DNA of 64,000 bases, from the NCBI GenBank assembly GCA_000212915.1, contig CM001167.1:1170780-1234779 (forward strand). Direction: 5' to 3'. A program made the position numbers and the translations under genes. A model generated the notes under the pieces. That model had not been told where the DNA came from. It saw only the letters and a program-made list of their open reading frames with translations, and made no database searches. Source of the stretch: Bacteroides coprosuis DSM 18011. GTDB taxonomy: Bacteria > Bacteroidota > Bacteroidia > Bacteroidales > Bacteroidaceae. Numbering within the stretch: position 1 is the stretch's first letter; the number at the start of each line of letters is the position of its first letter. This document shows positions 9,400-17,391 of this stretch, in pieces.

Positions 9400-10047
9400 A
9401 TGAAAAAAGTTTATTTTGTGACAGGAATTGATACTAATGTAGGTAAAAGTATAGCTACTGGTTATTTAGCTAATCAAATGATGCAAGAGGGTAAAAAAGT
9501 GATTACTCAAAAGCTTATTCAGACCGGGAATGTTAAAGTTTCAGAAGATATAGAAATGCATCGCAAGCTGATGGGGTTGCCCTTGCTAGATGTTGATAAA
9601 AATCGCCACACTTGTCCTTATATTTTCACCTATCCTTGTTCACCTCATTTGGCAGCTCGTATTGATAGAAAAGAAATTTCAATAGCCAAGATTAATGAAT
9701 GTACTAATTCTCTTCTGTCTAAATATGATGTTGTCCTTCTAGAAGGTGCAGGCGGTATAATGGTACCTATTCAGGATGATTATTTAACAATAGATTTTAT
9801 TAAAGATGAGAAACTACCTATAATCCTTGTAACATCTCCTAAGTTGGGTAGTTTAAATCATACGCTTTTAACGATAGAATCTTGCTTAAATAGAGGAATA
9901 GTTATTGATACCATTGTGTATAATGATTTTCCTAAAGGAGATGAGGTCATTAGCCCTGATACGTATGCTTTTATCCAGAAATATATGGATAAGCATAAGA
10001 TGGATACGAAGTTGATAAAGATCCCCAATATAGAAATACCTAGTTAA
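9400..10047 (+). CDS. bioD: Dethiobiotin synthetase
   Basis: A 215-residue P-loop enzyme that closes the ureido ring of diaminopelargonate using CO2 and ATP. The P-loop is GIDTNVGKS at residues 9-17 and VVLLEGAGGIMVPI gives the second conserved segment. The frame runs to TAA at 10047 and is followed by a hairpin, so this is the last gene of the operon. With this gene every step from malonyl-ACP to biotin is covered here. Confidence 0.95.
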   Translation: MKKVYFVTGIDTNVGKSIATGYLANQMMQEGKKVITQKLIQTGNVKVSEDIEMHRKLMGLPLLDVDKNRHTCPYIFTYPCSPHLAARIDRKEISIAKINECTNSLLSKYDVVLLEGAGGIMVPIQDDYLTIDFIKDEKLPIILVTSPKLGSLNHTLLTIESCLNRGIVIDTIVYNDFPKGDEVISPDTYAFIQKYMDKHKMDTKLIKIPNIEIPS

Positions 10048-10071
10048 AAGTTTAATAAATATAATTATGAG

Positions 10072-10107
10072 TAGGCTATCTTTAATAAAGAATAAGATAG
10101 CCTATTT
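10072..10107. terminator. Hairpin between bioD and the acetyltransferase gene
   Basis: An 11-bp perfect stem (10072-10082 with 10094-10104) around an 11-nt loop, followed by TTT. It sits between convergent genes and probably ends the biotin operon; it may also serve the opposite strand. Confidence 0.7.
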
Positions 10108-10116
10108 CATTGGGTT

Positions 10117-10602
10117 TTAAATAGCTTTTCTCTTGTTTACATTATATTGCATAAGTAAAAAATCTACTTGTTGGTTATTCATGGTGTCTTTATATGTATA
10201 GATAGGCTCAAAGCCTACTTTTGTGTAAGTTTTAATAGCTCTTTTATTAAAAGTAGCTACAGACAATGTTATTTGTTTTGGGTGGTATTTTTGAATGCAA
10301 AAATGTATTCCTGCTTCCACAAACTGAGATCCCAAGCCTTTTCCTGTAAGTGAAGGCTCAATACCTAGTCCCAGTTCTATGACTCCATTCTTTTCTTTCT
10401 CAAAGCAGAATAATCCGATAGTCTGTCCTTGGTAAGAAACCGTATAATAATTGTTTTTTCTGTGTCTAGGCTCCAGAAATAGTTCTAATGCCTCCCTATC
10501 ATTCTCTAGATTATAGAATGAATATACTCCTCTGTAATGCCACTCATAAGCTACTTCTTCTGCTTCTTGCTGAGTCATTAAACGAAAAGTGTAATGTTCC
10601 AT
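10117..10602 (-). CDS. GNAT-family N-acetyltransferase
   Basis: A 161-residue GNAT acetyltransferase from the ATG at 10602; the longer frame starts with TTG 13 codons earlier and is less likely. The acetyl-CoA loop reads LTGKGLGSQFVEAGI (Q/R-x-x-G-x-G/A type), preceded by a LGLGIEPS strand and followed by SVATFNKRAIKTYTKVGFE, the usual motif B. The substrate cannot be told; the fold resembles RimJ/RimL-like or small-molecule acetyltransferases. It is a single gene, convergent with bioD. Confidence 0.8.
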   Translation of the reverse strand: MEHYTFRLMTQQEAEEVAYEWHYRGVYSFYNLENDREALELFLEPRHRKNNYYTVSYQGQTIGLFCFEKEKNGVIELGLGIEPSLTGKGLGSQFVEAGIHFCIQKYHPKQITLSVATFNKRAIKTYTKVGFEPIYTYKDTMNNQQVDFLLMQYNVNKRKAI

Positions 10603-10671
10603 TAAAATATAGTATTCAGTGCGTAATAATGTTGTAAACAAGAATCTCTATATATAGGGTAGGTAGATAAG

Positions 10672-10706
10672 AAAAAAGCATCCTAGAAAATTCTAGAATG
10701 CCTTTT
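10672..10706 (-). terminator. Terminator of tRNA-Ser
   Basis: An 11-bp stem with one G-U pair (10678-10688 with 10691-10701) and a minimal loop, followed on the minus strand by six T residues (10677 to 10672). It lies about 30 bp beyond the tRNA 3-prime end. Confidence 0.75.
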
Positions 10707-10729
10707 ATTATTTGTTCATTAAAGTCTTG

Positions 10730-10816
10730 CGGAAGCTGGGGGATTCGAACCCCCGGACCGGTTACCCGATCGGCAGTTTAGCAAACTGCTGGTTTCAGCC
10801 ACTCACCCAAACTTCC
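10730..10816 (-). tRNA. tRNA-Ser (anticodon GCU)
   Basis: The minus strand folds as an 87-nt class II tRNA. The acceptor arms GGAAGTT and AGCTTCC pair with one G-U, and the discriminator base is G, as expected for serine. The anticodon stem GCAGT/ACTGC encloses loop TTGCTAA, giving GCT. A long variable arm and a T-loop TTCGAATC are present. CCA is not encoded. It should read AGC and AGU codons. Confidence 0.95.
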
Positions 10817-10971
10817 TTTGTCATTTTCTCTCAAATGCGATGCAAATATAAGTCGAACTTTTTGACTACGCAAATAATAAGATAAAATATTTTTAATCAA
10901 ATTTGAGGGGTATGACTTATCCTGTTTAAAATCAATCTTTTAATGTGAAAATATTTTTACATTATTATTTA

Positions 10972-12477
10972 TTAATTTTCTGTATCAGTATGCATTTCTA
11001 CATGAACCTTTTGTACCGCTTCATCTGAAATTGCTTTTTCTTGTTCAGATATGAGTAATAATACATCATCTATATGAAGTACCAATGAACCATTCGGTAT
11101 TAAAAACTGCTTGCCTCGTTTCACTAACATAACCAATGTTCCTTGAGGGACACTCATATATTTTAATGTGTTACCATGTTTTAGCATAGCATCGTTTACC
11201 GTGATTTCAAAAAGATGCGTATTCAACTCTTCGGGTAATTCCACTCCAAACTGATTTCCTTCTTCTTTTAAGGGTGTTGATAGATGTAGTAGCTTAGCTA
11301 CAAAGGATATAGATGTTCCTTGAATAACAAGAGATAGTATGGTAATAAAGAATACGATATTAAAGATAACATCAGCGCCTGGTACATCATGCATTACTGG
11401 ATAGGTTGCAAAGATGATTGGTACAGCTCCTCTTAGTCCTACCCACGAAACAAAGTGCTTTGCATTGAGTGAAATCTTTCTGAATGGCAGAAGGCATAAG
11501 AAGACACTCAGTGGACGACCTAAGATGATCATAAATACACCAATAAGAATAGCGACAGGAGCTATTGTCAATAATTCATGAGGATTAACTAGTAAACCTA
11601 GCGTTAAGAACATGATGATTTGGAATAACCAGCTAAATCCATCCATAAAAGAAGAGATCTCCTTACGGTACATCATTCGATTATTTCCTACTAATATACC
11701 TGCAATATATACAGCTAAATATCCATTCCCTTTCATTGCATCGGTAATAGCAAAAGTAAAAAACACAAAAGACAACACTAAAATAGGATATAAAGAGGCG
11801 TTAGCCATATTGATTTTGTTGACAATAAATATGACAAGCTTACCAAATATGTATCCAGCAACACCACCTACAACAAACTGGGTAACAAAAGAGAGGGCTA
11901 TTTGACCTGCACCCATCCCAGAGGATTCTATAAATTGAATGAGTACAATAGTTAGCATAAATGCCATGGGGTCGTTACTTCCACTCTCTAACTCAAGCAT
12001 TGGACGTAGATTCTCTTTTAAATTCATCTTTTGAGAGCGCAGAATAGCAAATACTGAAGCAGAGTCAGTAGATGACATGGTGGCTGCTAGTAATAAAGAA
12101 GTGGTTATGGGTAGGTGTATATTAGTCCACGACATTCCCGACAAAAAGAATATAAATAATCCCGTAAATAGAGCCGTAAAGAATACTCCAAAGGTGGAGA
12201 GAACTATACCAGGAGCAATAATGGGTTTTATCTCTTTATATTTGGTGTCCATACCACCAGAGAATAGTATAATACTTAAGGCCACCATACCTATAAATTG
12301 AGCATCGCCTGTATCATTGAATTGCAAACCAAACCCATCAGAACCAAAGATCATGCCGACAAAAAGGAAGAGTAATAAGGTGGGAACGCCAAATCGATAT
12401 CCTGTTTTACTTACCACGATACTCACAAAGAGTAGTATAGATCCGATGAGAAGGATGTTTTCTGCTGTAAAAATCAT
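10972..12477 (-). CDS. Potassium/proton antiporter, CPA family with C-terminal RCK_C domain
   Basis: A 501-residue polytopic inner-membrane protein with about a dozen hydrophobic spans, including LLLAATMSSTDSASVFAIL and ELESGSNDPMAFMLTIVLI, typical of NhaP2/CvrA-type K+/H+ antiporters. After the last span (about residue 390) a soluble region resembles a TrkA-C/RCK_C domain (FEITVNDAMLKHGNTLKY, then LVMLVKRGKQFLIPNGSLVL). Such proteins exchange cytoplasmic K+ or Na+ for H+. It is a single gene, with an ATG start at 12477, divergent from the HAD phosphatase. Ion specificity is inferred from the family. Confidence 0.85.
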   Translation of the reverse strand: MIFTAENILLIGSILLFVSIVVSKTGYRFGVPTLLLFLFVGMIFGSDGFGLQFNDTGDAQFIGMVALSIILFSGGMDTKYKEIKPIIAPGIVLSTFGVFFTALFTGLFIFFLSGMSWTNIHLPITTSLLLAATMSSTDSASVFAILRSQKMNLKENLRPMLELESGSNDPMAFMLTIVLIQFIESSGMGAGQIALSFVTQFVVGGVAGYIFGKLVIFIVNKINMANASLYPILVLSFVFFTFAITDAMKGNGYLAVYIAGILVGNNRMMYRKEISSFMDGFSWLFQIIMFLTLGLLVNPHELLTIAPVAILIGVFMIILGRPLSVFLCLLPFRKISLNAKHFVSWVGLRGAVPIIFATYPVMHDVPGADVIFNIVFFITILSLVIQGTSISFVAKLLHLSTPLKEEGNQFGVELPEELNTHLFEITVNDAMLKHGNTLKYMSVPQGTLVMLVKRGKQFLIPNGSLVLHIDDVLLLISEQEKAISDEAVQKVHVEMHTDTEN

Positions 12478-12658
12478 AATGATTAATTTCTATAAATTAG
12501 AATGAATAAGAATAGGAAACTGTATGTGCGAAAATAACTAAAATAATTTTGAATTGGAAAGGACAAAGCTCCTCAAAGTTAATTAATTTGTTGTTATCAG
12601 CGTTTATGACAATCTTTATGTGGAATATATACTAAAAACATTTAAACACTTCGTTATT

Positions 12659-13300
12659 ATGTCTAAAAAAAGAGTCGTATTGTTTGATTTTGATGGAGTT
12701 ATTATGGATACCGAGACTATTTACACTGAGTTTTGGGATGATCAGGGAAAAAAGTATCTAAATATAGAGAATTTTGGAAAGATTGTTAAAGGAAGAACGG
12801 ATGATGTTATTTATAAAAAATATTTTACAGATCATCAGCATTTAATTCCCCTCTTAGATAAAGAAATAGATCATTTAGAAAATACTATGCCTTTTAATTA
12901 TATAAGAGGTGCTGAGGAATTTATGTTGCACCTGAAGGCTGAAGGAGTAAAAATAGGGATGGCTACTAGTTCTAATAATAGGAAAATGGAAATAGTGTTT
13001 GGCCAACATCCTCGGTTAAAAGAGTTATTAGATTATATTGTGACAGTGGATATGGTGTCTCATCCTAAGCCAAATCCTGAATGTTATCAAAAGGCAATGG
13101 AGTATTTTAATGCTTCTCCTAAAGAAACTGTTATTTTTGAAGATTCAATTTATGGACTTCAGGCAGCAAGAGATGCTGGGGCGGTAGTAGTAGGTTTAAC
13201 AACAACTAGTACTTCTGATGAAATTGCTTATCTGTCAGATTATATTATTCCTGATTTTGATGGAATTACATATGATACAATTCGTGAGTTTTTAGATTAA
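12659..13300 (+). CDS. HAD-superfamily phosphatase (beta-phosphoglucomutase-like)
   Basis: A 213-residue HAD hydrolase from ATG 12659; a longer frame begins at GTG 12620 but motif I would then lie unusually far in. Motif I is FDFDGVIMDTE, motif II MATSSNN, motif III the lysine in HPKPNPE, motif IV FEDSIYGLQAARDAG. The helical cap after motif I is the small subclass I type. Likely substrates are sugar or nucleotide phosphates, but the cap lacks features that would decide. It ends 27 bp before a strong hairpin shared with the convergent hemG operon. Confidence 0.85.
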   Translation: MSKKRVVLFDFDGVIMDTETIYTEFWDDQGKKYLNIENFGKIVKGRTDDVIYKKYFTDHQHLIPLLDKEIDHLENTMPFNYIRGAEEFMLHLKAEGVKIGMATSSNNRKMEIVFGQHPRLKELLDYIVTVDMVSHPKPNPECYQKAMEYFNASPKETVIFEDSIYGLQAARDAGAVVVGLTTTSTSDEIAYLSDYIIPDFDGITYDTIREFLD

Positions 13301-13326
13301 GCAAGAGCGATACATTTAGTAAAAAT

Positions 13327-13360
13327 AAATAGTCCCCTTATCATTACAAGGGGACTATTT
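13327..13360. terminator. Bidirectional terminator between the HAD gene and hemG
   Basis: A perfect 13-bp stem (13327-13339 with 13348-13360) with an 8-nt loop; A/T runs at the stem base provide a T-tract in both directions. It separates convergent transcripts. Confidence 0.85.
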
Positions 13361-13383
13361 GTATTCTAACTCAAGGAGTTCTT

Positions 13384-14754
13384 TTAAGAAATAGAGCGAG
13401 CTATTTCTACTCCTTGTCGTATGCGATCTGCCATACCAATACCTCCTTTTACGTTTCCTGCAATATGAAGACCTTTGAAGGTCTGCTCTAGGCTTATAAT
13501 GGTCTTAAAGCGTTCTCCACTATTTAGTTCGTACTGTGGGATAGCATGTTTGTGTCTGAAGATATGTATTAAGTCTGGTTGTTTATTGCTAGGGAATTTC
13601 AACATATCGTGAAAATCTTTAATAACCAACTTTTTCAGTTCTTCATCACTCATTTCTGTAAGTTCTACGTGTTTTACTCCACCAATAAAGAAAGAGAATA
13701 ATGCTCCTTCTTTGGGTGCTCGTCCCTCAAAGCAGGCGGAAGGATATAAGATGCCTAATACATTTCTATTCTCACAAGAAGGTACCAATCCCCCAAATGC
13801 ATTAAACTTTAAGCCCTCTGTATCTTTCACTCCCACACTAACTTGTACAACAGGAGCATAGTGTAAATTGGCTATTTTATTCATGTCACTACATTCAATA
13901 AAGGGTAATATTTGGGGTAACGCATATCCACCTGTTGTTGTTATAACTTCTTGAGAAGTGAATTCAAAAGAATTATCAGAAGTATTGAACTGTGTAATCC
14001 ATAAGTTTCCTTGTGGCTGAATCTGAGTGTTTTTTGCTCCTATAAAAATAAACTCACTTCCTATCTTTTTTTCTATAGCCTTAGGTATTTCATTTAATCC
14101 TCCTTTTGCTGAAAAGACCTTTTTAGAAGCTAGTTTATCACGATCTGATTTGGGTATCTTTGCTTTGGCCATAGCCCCTTTTATAAAGCTACCGTAATTT
14201 TGTTCTAAATTATATAGTTTGGGTAGGGCAAATCGAGTAATAAGGGTTTCAGGATTACCTGCATATACTCCCGATAAAAATGGATCGACAGCGTAGTTAA
14301 GAAAAGATTTACCCAACCTTCTACGTGTTAAGTTTGCTACAGATTCATCGGGGTCTGTTCCTTTCTGACGAAAAGGTTCTCCTAAGATTCTAAACTTATC
14401 TGTAAAGCTAAATAAAGGAGTAAGTAAACCTCCTAGCATTGAAGAAGGTATTTCATGAAATTGTGAGCCTTTCCATATCAGTCTTCTTTTAGATTCTTCT
14501 TTTGCCGTTTCCAATTGACATAGAGGAGCTAAATCCTGAAAGAGCTCTGCTACTTCTGGGTAGGAAACAACACCCGTATTTGGTCCTTTTTCAAAGGTGA
14601 AACCCTCTTCTTTAAAAGTTTCTATTTGTCCCCCAATTCGGTTATTCTGTTCAATGACGGCTACTTTCTTTCCTTTTTTATGTAGATAGAAGGCGGCAGT
14701 TAGTCCTGTTAGTCCAGCACCTATAATCACAACATCGTATTTCTCTTTTATCAT
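13384..14754 (-). CDS. hemG: Protoporphyrinogen oxidase (HemG/HemY type)
   Basis: A 456-residue FAD-dependent oxidase. The dinucleotide fold is IIGAGLTGLTAAFYLHKKGKKV at the N-terminus, then GGQIETFKEEGFTFEKGPNTG, the protoporphyrinogen-oxidase signature. The C-terminal LHIAGNVKGGIGMADRIRQG matches the closing FAD motif. It oxidises (copro)protoporphyrinogen to the porphyrin. It is the last gene of an operon running TonB receptor, MFS, hemN, hemG, with 16 bp after hemN. The flavin type is usually oxygen-linked; the electron acceptor in an anaerobe is unknown. The choice between proto- and coproporphyrinogen as substrate follows from the adjacent hemN. Confidence 0.88.
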   Translation of the reverse strand: MIKEKYDVVIIGAGLTGLTAAFYLHKKGKKVAVIEQNNRIGGQIETFKEEGFTFEKGPNTGVVSYPEVAELFQDLAPLCQLETAKEESKRRLIWKGSQFHEIPSSMLGGLLTPLFSFTDKFRILGEPFRQKGTDPDESVANLTRRRLGKSFLNYAVDPFLSGVYAGNPETLITRFALPKLYNLEQNYGSFIKGAMAKAKIPKSDRDKLASKKVFSAKGGLNEIPKAIEKKIGSEFIFIGAKNTQIQPQGNLWITQFNTSDNSFEFTSQEVITTTGGYALPQILPFIECSDMNKIANLHYAPVVQVSVGVKDTEGLKFNAFGGLVPSCENRNVLGILYPSACFEGRAPKEGALFSFFIGGVKHVELTEMSDEELKKLVIKDFHDMLKFPSNKQPDLIHIFRHKHAIPQYELNSGERFKTIISLEQTFKGLHIAGNVKGGIGMADRIRQGVEIARSIS

Positions 14755-14770
14755 TTATCTCCTCCTCAAT

Positions 14771-16138
14771 TTATACAGGTTTAGAAAATTTCTTAGTGGT
14801 GTTTTCCATCAATTTATCTAGCGAAGCAGCTACATTACGTACAAACAACTTACCCTTGGGGGTCATTTCTATTCCTTGTTCTGAAAAATGAATGAGTCCA
14901 TCTTCTTGGAAAGCGAGTAGTTCACTTTCTTTATATCGAATAGCTTTTAATATTTCATCTTTTTCTAGTTGAAGGTGTGTAGAAAGCTCTTCCCAGTAAA
15001 TAGCGTAGTTGCACATCAACGATTCTATGACTGCTCGTGTAATTTGTTCTTCGTCTGTCAAGGTGTATCCTTTTGCTATAGGAAGATTACCGCTTTCTAT
15101 CACTTCCATATACTCTTGAATTGTTTTTACATTTTGAATGTAAGCTGAATTCAATTGTCCTATACCCGTAACACCAAATGCATAGACTTGCCCTGTGGTT
15201 CGTCGGGTACAATAACCTTGGAAGTTTCTATGAAGTTGTTTGGCATGGAGAGCTTGATAAAGCTCATCTTCTTTGCGAACAAAATGATCCATACCTACAG
15301 GCAAATAATGAGCGTCTGCAAGGAGTTTAGAAGCTTGTTCAAATAGTGCTTTTTTAGTTTCACTATCGGGTAGTCCTGCCTTTTCTAATATGAGTTGTCT
15401 CTTACTTACCCAAGGAACATGGGCATAAGAGAAGGTAACTAAACGATCGGGATTTAGTTCAATCGCTTTACTTATTGTATTTGAAAAGCTCTCTACAGTT
15501 TGGAGAGGAAGTCCATAAATAAAGTCCATGTTAATTTTGGCATCAGCTTCTCTTAATATCTGGAATATGTGTTCTACAGGAATTAGAGAAGGTCGTCTGT
15601 TGGCAGTTTTAAGAACTTGCTCATCAAAATCTTGTATCCCTAAGCTAAAGCGATTAAAATGTGCACCCGTTAAGTCTTGCCAGTATTTCTCATCTAAATA
15701 TCCAGGGTGACACTCAATTGCAATTTCTGGGCTTTGAATTGTTTCAAATCCATCAAGTAAGCGATCATTTATTTCTTTTAAAACAGATACAGGCAATACT
15801 GTAGGAGTTCCACCCCCATAATGTATTTGAGCAATTTTTCTGTTCTTATTGAGCAGAGGCTTTACCATTTCTATTTCTTTGAATATGGCTCTAACATATC
15901 TATCTATGTTCTCTTGTTTCATCATAGGAAAAGAGTTGCAGCCACAGTAGTGACAAAGATGTCTGCAAAAGGGGATGTGTAGATAGAAAGAAATATGAGA
16001 AGGATTAGCGTGATTTGAAAGCTCTATTGCTTTTAAATAATCCGTCTGAGTAAAATGGTCATGGAAAAAGTTTGCTGGGGGATAGCTTGTATATCTTGGT
16101 ACAGGAATATTGTACTTTTGAATTAGATTTTCAGTCAT
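14771..16138 (-). CDS. hemN: Oxygen-independent coproporphyrinogen III oxidase
   Basis: A 455-residue radical-SAM enzyme from ATG 16138; the longest frame starts at TTG 16159 and would run into the upstream gene. The cluster motif is HIPFCRHLCHYCGCN, i.e. CxxxCxxCxC, with the fourth cysteine that marks true HemN rather than HemW. The N-terminal VPRYTSYPPANFF and the QIHYGGGTPT segment are characteristic. It decarboxylates coproporphyrinogen III to protoporphyrinogen IX, the substrate of HemG encoded next. No other heme gene is in this window. Confidence 0.93.
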   Translation of the reverse strand: MTENLIQKYNIPVPRYTSYPPANFFHDHFTQTDYLKAIELSNHANPSHISFYLHIPFCRHLCHYCGCNSFPMMKQENIDRYVRAIFKEIEMVKPLLNKNRKIAQIHYGGGTPTVLPVSVLKEINDRLLDGFETIQSPEIAIECHPGYLDEKYWQDLTGAHFNRFSLGIQDFDEQVLKTANRRPSLIPVEHIFQILREADAKINMDFIYGLPLQTVESFSNTISKAIELNPDRLVTFSYAHVPWVSKRQLILEKAGLPDSETKKALFEQASKLLADAHYLPVGMDHFVRKEDELYQALHAKQLHRNFQGYCTRRTTGQVYAFGVTGIGQLNSAYIQNVKTIQEYMEVIESGNLPIAKGYTLTDEEQITRAVIESLMCNYAIYWEELSTHLQLEKDEILKAIRYKESELLAFQEDGLIHFSEQGIEMTPKGKLFVRNVAASLDKLMENTTKKFSKPV

Positions 16139-16142
16139 AATA

Positions 16143-17375
16143 TTATTTTTTAAACGCAATCAATATATAAATAAGGGATAGAGTTGCTAGTCCTACTTCT
16201 ACACAGGCTAGCGTTTGATATCCAAAGTGTTCAGCTACAAACCCACTTCCAATAGCTACACACATAGAGCTTAGGTGAGTTATTACAGTCTGAATTGTAA
16301 AGTCTGTTCCTTCTTTTCCTGGACGAACATAGTCCATAGCTGTAGTATAAATAATGATAGTAGCCATACCATAACTTGTCCAAAGAAGTATAATGCCTAG
16401 ATAAAGGAGATGTGGAGCATGAGGTATTTGAAGTATCACCCAAAAATAAATTGTGGAAAGAAGGATCATAGATCCAAATAAAATACGTGAATGATGTCTT
16501 CCTATTTTTCGTACAATAAAACCTCCTATAAAAGAGGCTACAAAGCCTACTGCGGTTCCAACTATGCCAAATATAAATCCTATTTTACTTGTTGAATACC
16601 CCATATCTACTAAATAGGGCTTAAGCATGGCTAATGTCCCTATAACCCCTGAATAGAATAAGAAAAGAAAGATGATTTGCCTCCAAATGGGTTGTCCCTT
16701 TTGCGTAAAAAAGTAAATAATATCTTTTTTACACGCCATGTGTTGAGGCTCTTTTTTCTTAATGGTTAATCCTCTATTGAAAACGAGCGGGATTATGACT
16801 AATAATACAAAAAGACCGACATAGGGTAATAGGCTACTCCAACCAATCTTTTGGAAAAGGAGTAGTAGCAGTCCCGACCCTATCATTACACCACCAAAAC
16901 TACCCATAGATTGCATACTATTAACCATACTCTTATCCTTATGGCTAAATGAAAGTACGGCAAGTGCATCTGTAGCTATATCTTGTGTTGCTGAAGCAGC
17001 AAAAGAGATAAATATAAGCGTAATAATCGTGTTGAAATTTACCGTATAATCCATCAACGCAACTGCAAAGATGGAAGCAGCATAAACTATTTCTGAGCCC
17101 AAAATCCATCTTTTATAATCGGCTGTTGTTTGGCACTTTTTATCCACGTAAGGAGACCATAAAAACTTAAGAATCCACGGTAATTTGATGAGCTGCATAA
17201 TACCAATAGTGGATAAGTCGAAGTTTTCCTGTCGCATGATAACAGGAATAATGGTCGAGAAAAAGCTCTTGGGGATAGATTGTGCTATATATAGGAAAAA
17301 GAAGGTCCATAAATTGAACCTTCTTGCCCCTGGGGTTATTTTCTCTAATAAATCGTCCTTTGTGTCTTGATTCAT
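16143..17375 (-). CDS. MFS transporter, AmpG/RhtX-like
   Basis: A 410-residue MFS permease with about 12 hydrophobic spans. The N-terminus NLWTFFFLYIAQSIPKSFFS and LIKLPWILKFLWSPYVDKK fit the AmpG/PAT-like branch, which includes RhtX/FptX-type inner-membrane siderophore importers. It lies 16 bp after a TonB-dependent receptor and 4 bp before hemN, so an iron-compound, heme precursor or siderophore substrate is likely. AmpG-type muropeptide import is an alternative but fits the context less well. The substrate is an inference from position only. Confidence 0.8.
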   Translation of the reverse strand: MNQDTKDDLLEKITPGARRFNLWTFFFLYIAQSIPKSFFSTIIPVIMRQENFDLSTIGIMQLIKLPWILKFLWSPYVDKKCQTTADYKRWILGSEIVYAASIFAVALMDYTVNFNTIITLIFISFAASATQDIATDALAVLSFSHKDKSMVNSMQSMGSFGGVMIGSGLLLLLFQKIGWSSLLPYVGLFVLLVIIPLVFNRGLTIKKKEPQHMACKKDIIYFFTQKGQPIWRQIIFLFLFYSGVIGTLAMLKPYLVDMGYSTSKIGFIFGIVGTAVGFVASFIGGFIVRKIGRHHSRILFGSMILLSTIYFWVILQIPHAPHLLYLGIILLWTSYGMATIIIYTTAMDYVRPGKEGTDFTIQTVITHLSSMCVAIGSGFVAEHFGYQTLACVEVGLATLSLIYILIAFKK

Positions 17376-17391
17376 ATCGTGTTTATGGGGC

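Noticed and set aside
10168-10353. Short frames on strands opposite larger genes, for example here and at 11612-11905, 37270-36941 and 59241-59633
   Set aside because: They overlap well-supported genes, encode low-complexity shadow sequences and have no conserved motif.
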